64,000 bases of DNA from Leucobacter sp. UCMA 4100 (GTDB lineage: Bacteria; Actinomycetota; Actinomycetes; Actinomycetales; Microbacteriaceae), in assembly GCF_027853335.1 (NCBI RefSeq), contig NZ_JAFEUS010000002.1, positions 620,001 through 684,000 of the forward strand. Direction: 5' to 3'. This document shows, piece by piece, positions 1 to 7,058 of the stretch (position 1 is its first letter; each line of letters starts with the position of its first letter). The position numbers were made by a program, and so were the translations under genes. A model generated the notes under the pieces. The model did no database searches. It worked only from the letters and a program-made list of their open reading frames with translations, and was not told the origin of the DNA.

Positions 1-1876
1 GGGTTGCACCATTCTGCGTCCAGACGTTGTCATCGGCGGGTGCGAGGTCGTAGTGCTTCGCGCCCGAGTTTGAGACCACGTACGCGGGGCCCTTACGCAG
101 GCCCTCGGTGTCGGTCGCGTTCGAGTTCAGGTAACCGCGAGCGTACACGTGGTCGTGGCCCATGAGCACGAGATCAATGTCGTTCTCTTCAAACACGGGC
201 AGCCAAGCGGCACGAAGAATCGGCTCGTCGCGGCCCGAAGAGGCCGAGAACACTGGCTGGTGGAAGGTGACCACGTTCCACTTCGAGGGGCTCTCTTTGA
301 GCACGTTGTCGAGCCATGCTGCCTGGAAGTCGGTCCAGAGCTTGTCAACCTTCAACGATGGGCAGTCGAGGCTGATGCAGGTGGGCACCACGTCTGGCTT
401 CAGGAAGGTGCTGTCGCGGGTCGCGTTCAGCGTGATGAAGCGCACGCCCTGGTAGTCGGTGAAGTACACGGTCTCTTCAGCGAACTTGCTCCAGTGCTCG
501 AAGTAGGCGCGGTACTGCTTCGCCACGGCGCTATCGCCCTCGGCAAGCTGCTTCATGTCACCGATATTGTCGAGCTTCGGGTTGTTACGGGGGTACTCGA
601 AGTTCGCCTTCCACGCCGTCATGAGCTTGTCGCCGCTGTATTCGTGGTTGCCGGGAGCGGCCATCACGTTCGTCGTCGCGCCGCTGTCGAGCATGCCAAG
701 GAACCAGTTTTCCCACTGGGTCTCGTTGTTGGCTTTGTCGATGAGGTCACCTGCGTGAACCGAACCGATTGACGCGGTTGCGCGTTCTTCGGCCTGCTTC
801 ACAACGCTCGGCCAGGTCGTATCGAGGCCAATCTGCGCGTCGCCGTAGTAGATGAACTGAAACTCGCTCGCGTTCGGGTCTGCGGTTGAGAACTCGCGCC
901 AATCGCTCCAGCCGCCGTCGGTGCCGACGCGGTAGCGGTAGGCGGTGGCGGGCTCAAGCCCCGTCACGATCGCCGAGAAGTGGTGCTTCACGTTGGCATT
1001 CACCATACCCTCGTCGGTGGCCTCAACAAGACGGGTGTCGCCGCCCGATGCAAGACCGATCTCGACCGCCCCGCTCTTGTGCGAGTCGTGGCCCGCGAGC
1101 CACGAGATGGCCTGCGAGGTTTCGGGGGTCTCGGTCGGGGTGAGCACGACGCGGCTCGGCGCAGCCTCGACTGGCACCTCGCCGGTGGCTTCAAGCACCA
1201 TCTCGCTCATGTCAAAGAAAATGTCCGAGCTGCTCTCGCGGTCCTGATAGAGCGCAACCGCGACGGTGTTCTTGCCGTCTTTGAGCAGTGAGCCATCGGC
1301 CGTAAAGAGGTTCGTCAGCGGGTCTCCGTTGCTGTTACCCGCGTACTCCATGTTCGTTTCTCCGGTGACCCGGCCGGCCTCGAAATCGGCGACCTGCGTC
1401 CCGTTGATCCACACCACGAGTGCATCGTCGTAGGTGACCTTCGAACTGAGGTATGAGACTTCCTCGGCGACGCCCTCTTCGAGGGTGAAGTCGGTGCGAA
1501 AGAGGTAGGTGGGAATCGCGGTCGTACCGTCTTCTTGGTAGTGCGTGAGCAGCGTCTTTGGCATGTGCGGGCCGACTGAGGCAAGCTTGCCCTTCTTGGC
1601 ACCGAACGAGCCTTCAGCGCTCTTCCACGTCGAGTCATCGTATTCGGGCGCGACCCACCCGCGCACGGGCTCACCAGCGGCGATCGGGTCAACCCCGTCG
1701 TCGAGGTAGCGCCACACCGTATCTGACGAGATCACGGGATCGCCTGGCACCTCGGGCTCAGCAGCGGCAGCGGGCATCACCGCGGGAACGGTGAAGAACC
1801 CGCCTGCGAGTGCCGTCAGTACCGCCCCGGCGAGCACGCGGCTCCGCCGTTTCGCTACACGATCATGAGAGGGCAT
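1..1876 (-). CDS. Secreted metallophosphoesterase (purple acid phosphatase-like), C-terminus cut by window edge
   Basis: Secreted calcineurin-like phosphoesterase that should hydrolyse phosphate esters outside the cell; the substrate is unknown. A Sec signal peptide covers about residues 1-38 and ends in an Ala-rich cleavage region. A beta-rich, galactose-binding-like region follows, then a fibronectin-III-like linker. The two-metal catalytic domain is read from YYGDAQ (about residue 342), HAGDLID (373), PGNHEY (407), FHQPVFS (536) and MGHDHVYARG (571). Start ATG at 1876 has AAGGAA about 8 nt upstream. The frame is open to base 1, so about 625 residues are seen and the C-terminus is missing. 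It stands alone, divergent from the VIT-family gene. Confidence 0.9.
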   Translation of the reverse strand, partial: MPSHDRVAKRRSRVLAGAVLTALAGGFFTVPAVMPAAAAEPEVPGDPVISSDTVWRYLDDGVDPIAAGEPVRGWVAPEYDDSTWKSAEGSFGAKKGKLASVGPHMPKTLLTHYQEDGTTAIPTYLFRTDFTLEEGVAEEVSYLSSKVTYDDALVVWINGTQVADFEAGRVTGETNMEYAGNSNGDPLTNLFTADGSLLKDGKNTVAVALYQDRESSSDIFFDMSEMVLEATGEVPVEAAPSRVVLTPTETPETSQAISWLAGHDSHKSGAVEIGLASGGDTRLVEATDEGMVNANVKHHFSAIVTGLEPATAYRYRVGTDGGWSDWREFSTADPNASEFQFIYYGDAQIGLDTTWPSVVKQAEERATASIGSVHAGDLIDKANNETQWENWFLGMLDSGATTNVMAAPGNHEYSGDKLMTAWKANFEYPRNNPKLDNIGDMKQLAEGDSAVAKQYRAYFEHWSKFAEETVYFTDYQGVRFITLNATRDSTFLKPDVVPTCISLDCPSLKVDKLWTDFQAAWLDNVLKESPSKWNVVTFHQPVFSASSGRDEPILRAAWLPVFEENDIDLVLMGHDHVYARGYLNSNATDTEGLRKGPAYVVSNSGAKHYDLAPADDNVWTQNGAT

Positions 1877-2065
1877 GAATGTTTCCTTCCAAAAGCGTTG
1901 GTCGGCAAAGGCGCGACCGTTGACCACCCAAACAGGCGAGGGTGACGAGGGGTTTACCCGGCGGTGTCGTGTCGGTGAACACCCGGTGCCGCGGGTGCGT
2001 CGTGTCGCGCTTCGGTCCCGAACGACCCAGTATTTCGGCGCACCGAATGGGGTTAACTGTCATTC

Positions 2066-2791
2066 ATGACGCACAACAATGCCTACGTGAGCCCACACGA
2101 CTACGATCACACCCACCAGTCGGTGGGCTCTGGTTGGCTGCGCGCCTCGGTGTTCGGCGCCATGGACGGCCTCGTATCAAACATCGGCCTCATCGCCGGT
2201 ATCGCAGCCGCTGGTGCCAAGAACGAGATCGTCATGATCACGGGCATCTCGGGCCTCATCGCCGGAGCGATCTCGATGGCGCTCGGCGAGTACGCCTCGG
2301 TTCGCACGCAAAACGAGCAGCTCGACTCAGAGGTCGAGACCGAGCGCCAGGCCCTCAACCGCAACCCCAGCGGTGAAGAGGCCGAGCTTTCAGTACTGTT
2401 TGAAGAGCTCGGCATGTCTGAAGACACCGCTGAGAGGGCGGCGAACGAGATTCACGCCGACGCTGAGCGGGCCCTGCGCGTACACCTCACGCACGAGCTC
2501 GGCCTCAGCATTGAAGATCGGCCGTCGCCGTGGGTCGCCGCGATCTCGTCATTCGTGTTCTTCTCGCTCGGCGCGATCGTGCCCATTCTGCCGTTCATCT
2601 TTGGCTTCGGATCGCTGCCGATGGGCCTGCTCTTCGGTGGCGTTGGCCTGCTCGCTGCCGGCGGAACCGCCGCAATCTTCACTCGCAAGAACTGGGTTGC
2701 AGGCGCACTGCGTCAGCTGCTCTTCGGCGGCTTGGCCGTTGCCGCGACCTACACGATCGGCATGTTCCTCGGGGTCTCTGCGATAGGTTAG
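2066..2791 (+). CDS. VIT1/CCC1 family membrane protein (iron/manganese transporter-like)
   Basis: Integral membrane protein of the vacuolar iron transporter/CCC1 family, members of which move Fe2+ or Mn2+. The 241 residues show the family layout: a first hydrophobic segment with the conserved FGAMDGLVSNIGL stretch (about 28-42), a second with GAISMALGEYAS, then an acidic cytoplasmic region rich in Glu and Asp (about 85-145), where metal-binding residues usually lie, then three more hydrophobic segments to the C-terminus. Start ATG at 2066. Substrate and direction cannot be read from sequence. It is 50 kb from the heme locus, so any link to iron handling there is inference. Confidence 0.88.
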   Translation: MTHNNAYVSPHDYDHTHQSVGSGWLRASVFGAMDGLVSNIGLIAGIAAAGAKNEIVMITGISGLIAGAISMALGEYASVRTQNEQLDSEVETERQALNRNPSGEEAELSVLFEELGMSEDTAERAANEIHADAERALRVHLTHELGLSIEDRPSPWVAAISSFVFFSLGAIVPILPFIFGFGSLPMGLLFGGVGLLAAGGTAAIFTRKNWVAGALRQLLFGGLAVAATYTIGMFLGVSAIG

Positions 2792-2797
2792 GCACGC

Positions 2798-2803
2798 TAC
2801 GCT
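2798..2803 (+). promoter_or_regulatory. -10 box (TACGCT) of a likely leaderless start
   Basis: TACGCT fits TANNNT and lies 6 nt before the GTG of the following gene, which has no Shine-Dalgarno sequence. Transcription would begin at or next to the start codon. Confidence 0.5.
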
Positions 2804-2809
2804 TAAGAG

Positions 2810-3181
2810 GTGGATCGCGAAGCTTTTACCGACTCGGTTCTCGACGTCGTCGAGCGCATACCGGCTGGCCACGTCATGACATACGGTGACGTGGCCTTTG
2901 CGCTGGGCTCACGTGCCGCCCGCATGGTCGGCCAGGTGCTCGCGCACCACGGGCACGCGGTGCCCTGGTGGCGAGTGGTGCCGGTCTCGGGCAAACCGCC
3001 GCACGGCCACGCGGCCCGGGCCCGCGAACACTACGAGCGCGAAAACATCCCGCTCGTCGAGGCCGGGCCACCCGACGGGTACCGTCTGAAGCTTGCGCTT
3101 GCAAGACTTCCCTTTGACCACGAGATCTACGCGGGGGCCCTCGGCAAACACCTCGCCGCCGACGAGAGGAACCCCGAATGA
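2810..3181 (+). CDS. MGMT-family alkyltransferase-like protein (ATL)
   Basis: The 123 residues match the DNA-binding domain of O6-alkylguanine-DNA methyltransferase, with the helix-turn-helix and arginine-finger region GSRAARMVGQVLAHH. The alkyl-acceptor site that would read PCHR is VPWWRVV, so the catalytic Cys is replaced by Trp. That is the hallmark of ATL proteins, which bind O6-alkylguanine without repairing it and flag lesions for nucleotide excision repair (known of the family). The GTG start has no Shine-Dalgarno but a TANNNT box 6 nt upstream. Its stop overlaps the next gene by 4 nt (ATGA), so the two are translationally coupled. Confidence 0.88.
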   Translation: MDREAFTDSVLDVVERIPAGHVMTYGDVAFALGSRAARMVGQVLAHHGHAVPWWRVVPVSGKPPHGHAARAREHYERENIPLVEAGPPDGYRLKLALARLPFDHEIYAGALGKHLAADERNPE

Positions 3182-3828
3182 CCGAAAGCACAGTGCCCAC
3201 CGAGGCAGAGCCACGGAACACCGTCACGCTAGGCTTCGTGCGCGGCATCGCTCCCTCACGGTGGCAGACTCGGTGGAACGAGGTGCGCTCTCGCAGGCGC
3301 CTCGACCTCGTGCCGCTCGAGCAGGTCGGCGATGTGACGAGCGGCGAAACCGACATGACGCTCGTGCGGTGCCAGCCCGGAGCGTTTCCCGCCGGGGCGC
3401 GCACCGAGCCCCGCACCAGGCACGCGGTGCAACTGTACGAAGAGGCCGTCGCGCTCGTCGTTGATACCGACCACGAGCTCGCGGGCGAAGCTTCGATCGA
3501 CGTGGGCGATCTCGACCTCGTGCACCTGCTCGATTACGAGGGACATTCTGCCGATTGGCCGACCCCTCAGCCCTGGGACGATCCCGCGTGGCGCCCCACA
3601 GACCACCGCGCGGCACTCGAGCTCGTTGCAACGGGCGTCGGCGCGATACTCATGCCACTCCCCCTCGCACGCCACATGATCGCCAAGAAACAGCACAGCA
3701 TCATTGAAGTCACGGGCGAAATCGATGGCACGCGGGTCTTTGCGACCTGGAACATCTCGCGGGACGACGACGAAATGCAAGAGCTCATGGGCGTCCTGCG
3801 CGGCCGCACGGCGCGAAGCTCACGCTAG
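3178..3828 (+). CDS. Orphan LysR-type effector-binding domain protein
   Basis: The 216-residue protein resembles the periplasmic-binding-like effector domain of LysR regulators. The ALELVATGVGAILMPLPLARH segment matches the typical end of subdomain II, and LVVDTDHELAG the usual HPLA region. No winged helix-turn-helix precedes it; the first 25 residues are an acidic linker followed at once by the first strand (TLGFVRGIAP). It therefore cannot bind DNA like a LysR protein. It starts inside the stop codon of the ATL gene, so the two are co-translated. Such stand-alone domains are common in actinobacteria but their role is not established. Confidence 0.75.
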   Translation: MTESTVPTEAEPRNTVTLGFVRGIAPSRWQTRWNEVRSRRRLDLVPLEQVGDVTSGETDMTLVRCQPGAFPAGARTEPRTRHAVQLYEEAVALVVDTDHELAGEASIDVGDLDLVHLLDYEGHSADWPTPQPWDDPAWRPTDHRAALELVATGVGAILMPLPLARHMIAKKQHSIIEVTGEIDGTRVFATWNISRDDDEMQELMGVLRGRTARSSR

Positions 3829-3850
3829 CTCGGCGCTTGGCACGCGGGGC

Positions 3851-4732
3851 CTAGAGCTGCTCTGCTGGAACCTCGAAGGTGCTGCACGAGGTAGGCCCCT
3901 CGGTGAACCCGGTCATGAGCCAGCGCTGCCGCTGCTCTGAAGTGCCGTGGGTGAAGCGTTCGGGGTCAACACGCATGCCGGAGCTCTGCATGATGTGGTC
4001 GTCGCCAACCGCCGCGGCAGCGCTCATCGCATCGTTGAGCTGGCCCTCGGTGATGGGCGCGAGCAACGTGTTGCCATCTTGATCTTTCGCGCTCGTGGCG
4101 TTCTGCATCCATGCCCCTGCGAAGCAATCGGCCTGAAGCTCAAGGCGAACCGAGCCAGAAGCCTGCCCGCTCGCCCGGTCGACGTTAATCGTGCCGATGA
4201 GCTTCGAGATGTGGTGGCCCCATTCGTGCGCAAGCACGTACATCTGTGCGAGCGAGCCGGTCGAAGCGCCATACTGGCTACTCAGGGTGCGAAAGAAGCC
4301 GACGTCGAGGTAAATCTTCTCTTCGGGCGGGCAGTAGAACGGCCCCGTCTGAGCGCTCGCGGTGCCACACTGCGACGAGGTCGCTCCCTCGAACAGGATG
4401 AGCGTGGCAGGGCGGTAGTTACTGACCTGCCCAGCCCAGAACTGGTCGACAGCATCGGCGGTCGCCGCCATTCGGCACTCGTCCCGCTCATTCGCCTGGC
4501 TGCCCAGATCACAGTTTTCGAGCTCGACGGCCGCGCTCGATCCGCCTCCCAGCTGGCTCGTGGCATCGGTCGCGACCCCTGCGAGCGGCATAAGATTCAC
4601 CCCGGTGAGCGCTGAGAGCGCCCAAAGGCCAAGCACGACGACCAGGCTGCCGCCGCCAACGGCCGCGGTCTTGCCGCCTGAGCGCTTCTGCGTGCGCTGC
4701 GTGTTGATGCGCGCGTTGTCGTTAAAGGTCAT
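3851..4732 (-). CDS. Neutral zinc metallopeptidase (YpfJ/KPN_02809 family), membrane-anchored
   Basis: Predicted zinc peptidase of the Zn_peptidase (PF04228) group, 293 residues. A cytoplasmic basic N-terminus is followed by one membrane segment (about 25-48), so the catalytic domain is outside. The zinc site is VLAHEWGHHI (about 168-177), with downstream ELQADCFAGAW supplying the third ligand. Start ATG at 4732 has GAAGGA upstream. Family function is poorly defined. It runs convergently with the LysR-domain gene and downstream of a strong hairpin that separates it from the acyl-CoA oxidase gene. Confidence 0.88.
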   Translation of the reverse strand: MTFNDNARINTQRTQKRSGGKTAAVGGGSLVVVLGLWALSALTGVNLMPLAGVATDATSQLGGGSSAAVELENCDLGSQANERDECRMAATADAVDQFWAGQVSNYRPATLILFEGATSSQCGTASAQTGPFYCPPEEKIYLDVGFFRTLSSQYGASTGSLAQMYVLAHEWGHHISKLIGTINVDRASGQASGSVRLELQADCFAGAWMQNATSAKDQDGNTLLAPITEGQLNDAMSAAAAVGDDHIMQSSGMRVDPERFTHGTSEQRQRWLMTGFTEGPTSCSTFEVPAEQL

Positions 4733-4765
4733 CGCAATCCTTCGTTTGCCAGATACCTCAACGAT

Positions 4766-4811
4766 ACGTCACGGCGTGCGCTTTGGTGAGACCCTGCGCA
4801 CGCCGTGACGT
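4766..4811 (-). terminator. 16-bp hairpin after the acyl-CoA oxidase gene
   Basis: Perfect 16-bp inverted repeat (4766-4781 with 4796-4811) and a 14-nt loop, just past the stop at 4833. There is no strong T-run, so it is called from position and stem strength. Confidence 0.6.
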
Positions 4812-4832
4812 CAGACGATTCGTTCGGTGAGA

Positions 4833-6854
4833 CTACTTGCCGCTGCGCTTGCGCAGCTCTTTCTCGTGAACCGGCCAGGTGCCCGCGGCCTTCTGCTCGG
4901 CGATGTAGGCGCGAGTTTCTTCCTGACGCTCCGACTCAATGCCCGAGGCAATGTCGGCGCGCAACAGCGTGTTGTCGAGCCCGAACGCCGCGATAAGGTC
5001 GAGCGAGTGATCGGTGACGCGGTCGATGAGGCGGTCAACGTAGGCGGTCACAGCCTGCGCGCGCTTGCCCGACAAGCGGCCCGTGATGAGGTACCAGTCG
5101 AGGTGCTTCTCGATGAGGCCGAGCCCGAAGAGGTCACGAACCCACGTGAGCACCTGCTTCGTATCAGGATCGGTGATCTGGTCGAGAGCCTCGGTGAAGG
5201 CCTCCCACTGCAAGAGTTCTGCGTGTGCGCGGGCGGCCTCGATGAGCCGCACCTGCTGGCGGTTGAACTCGGCGTTCTGCACGGTCGGGCTTTCCTTACG
5301 CACGCCGTTCAAGGCCTGCGCGACCTCGGCGACCATCGTCTCGACCCGATCCGCAAGCAAGGCGTGCTGGTCGTCTTTCAGGCTGTCGACCGAGCGCGAA
5401 ACCTGGCCGAGGTCTGCGATGCTCTGCCCGACCTGACGCAGGCCGACGCGACGCATGCGCTCGCCCACCTGGCCAACAGCGGCCTTTGCGAGCGTCGCCG
5501 CGTCGGCGTTCTTAAACTGCGCCGCGTAGTCCTTGAGCAGGCGCTTGCCGACGAGCTGCAACAGAATGTTGTTGTCGCCCTCGAAGGTCGCGTAAATGTC
5601 GAGGTCGGCACGCCAGCCCGTGAGGCGGTTTTTGGCGATAAACCCTGCCCCGCCGGTAGCCTCGCGAGCCTCCTGCAGGGTGTCGAGTGCCGCCCAGGTT
5701 GAGAGCGGCTTGAGCGCTGCGGCGAGCGTCTCGAGGTCTTCACGGGTCTCAGGGGTGTCACCCTTGCCCGAGAATACGGTGTCAAAGAGCGTGAGCAGCT
5801 GCTCGCTCGCAAAGGCCATCGCATACGTCTCAGCGAGACGAGGGATGAGCCTGCGACGGTGCAGCCCGTAGTCCATGAGCTTCGTCTCTTCACCGTTGGG
5901 CCCGCTGAACTGGCGGCGCTCGAAGCCATAAGGAATCGCGATGGCGAGCGCTGCCTTCATCGCGTTCACGGCCGAGCCGTCAAGCGAGACGCGGCCCTGC
6001 ACGAGGGTGCCGATCATCGTGAAGAAGCGACGGCCCGGGCTTTCGATGGGCGACGAGTACGTTCCGTCGGCCGCAACGTCACCGTAACGGTTCAGGAGGT
6101 TCGTGCGCGGAATACGCACGTTGGTGAAGTGCAGGCGACCGTTGTCGATGCCGTTGAGGCCCCCCTTGACGCCGTCATCTTCGCTACCAACGCCGGGCAG
6201 CAGTTCGCCCTCGGGGGTGCGAATGGGAACGTAGAAGGCGTGCACGCCGTGATTCACGTTCTTCGTGATGAGCTGCGCGAACACTACCGCGGCCTGACCG
6301 TGCAGGGCCGCGTTGCCGAGAAATTCCTTCCACGCACTGCGGTGCGGGGTGTGAATCACGAACTCTTCGGTTGCTTCGTCGTAGGTCGCGGTGGTCGCGA
6401 CCTTGTCGACGTCAGAGCCGTGCCCGATCTCGGTCATCGCGAATGCGCCGGGCATCTTCAGCGAGATCACATCGGGCAAGTACTTCTCATGGTGGTAGCT
6501 CGTGCCGAGGTGCAAGATCGCACCGCCGAAGAGCCCCCATTGCACGCCACTCTTAATCTGCAGTGACGGGTCGGCGTAGACGAGCTCGTGAAAGGCAGCA
6601 ATGTTGCCGCCGTGGTTGTGGCCGCCGCCGAGCGCGACCGGGAAGGCGCGCTGAATGGCGCCCTTCTCAACGAGACCCGAGAGCTGCTCAAACACCCGTT
6701 CGCGGTGCTCGCTCATCGGTGTTCCCTGAGGCGTGTGAAAACGTGGATCGGCTGCGATCTCACGCCCCTCAAGCCGTTCTTGCTTCCAACGCCCCAGTAA
6801 GGCGTCAGAGACGAGATCAATGTTCAAACGTGGTTGTGGTTTCTGCGTACCCAT
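4833..6854 (-). CDS. Acyl-CoA oxidase/dehydrogenase family flavoenzyme
   Basis: FAD enzyme that would oxidise acyl-CoA to 2-enoyl-CoA in beta-oxidation. At 673 residues it has the long acyl-CoA oxidase layout rather than the roughly 400 of a dehydrogenase: N-terminal helical domain, middle beta domain (FAMTEIGHGSDV), FAD/helical domain (EATGGAGF) and an extra C-terminal helical domain. TFEGDNN (about residue 420) carries the Glu used as catalytic base in acyl-CoA oxidases. A longer frame opens at 6959, but ATG 6854 has GAGGAG 11 nt upstream, and the longer form would run into the helicase terminator. Whether O2 or an electron-transfer flavoprotein is the acceptor cannot be told. Confidence 0.87.
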   Translation of the reverse strand: MGTQKPQPRLNIDLVSDALLGRWKQERLEGREIAADPRFHTPQGTPMSEHRERVFEQLSGLVEKGAIQRAFPVALGGGHNHGGNIAAFHELVYADPSLQIKSGVQWGLFGGAILHLGTSYHHEKYLPDVISLKMPGAFAMTEIGHGSDVDKVATTATYDEATEEFVIHTPHRSAWKEFLGNAALHGQAAVVFAQLITKNVNHGVHAFYVPIRTPEGELLPGVGSEDDGVKGGLNGIDNGRLHFTNVRIPRTNLLNRYGDVAADGTYSSPIESPGRRFFTMIGTLVQGRVSLDGSAVNAMKAALAIAIPYGFERRQFSGPNGEETKLMDYGLHRRRLIPRLAETYAMAFASEQLLTLFDTVFSGKGDTPETREDLETLAAALKPLSTWAALDTLQEAREATGGAGFIAKNRLTGWRADLDIYATFEGDNNILLQLVGKRLLKDYAAQFKNADAATLAKAAVGQVGERMRRVGLRQVGQSIADLGQVSRSVDSLKDDQHALLADRVETMVAEVAQALNGVRKESPTVQNAEFNRQQVRLIEAARAHAELLQWEAFTEALDQITDPDTKQVLTWVRDLFGLGLIEKHLDWYLITGRLSGKRAQAVTAYVDRLIDRVTDHSLDLIAAFGLDNTLLRADIASGIESERQEETRAYIAEQKAAGTWPVHEKELRKRSGK

Positions 6855-6951
6855 ATCGCGAAAGCTCCTCAAAGTTGCTTCGGAGGCCTCTGGCCCAAAA
6901 CTGACCCAAGAGTACAGGCCGGAGCCTGGCTTCACGACTTCGCAATGAACA

Positions 6952-6993
6952 CCCCACAAGAAGGCCCGGGGTGCCCCGAGCCTTCTTGTGGGG
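6952..6993 (-). terminator. 20-bp hairpin after the DEAD-box helicase gene
   Basis: Inverted repeat 6952-6971/6974-6993 with one mismatch and an almost closed loop, 66 nt past the helicase stop and upstream of the acyl-CoA oxidase start. It separates two genes on the same strand. Confidence 0.75.
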
Positions 6994-7058
6994 TAATTAC
7001 AATAAACGAGGGTTTTATTTATCTCTTACAGCAAAGATCCGCGTGCGGTCGGCAGCGG

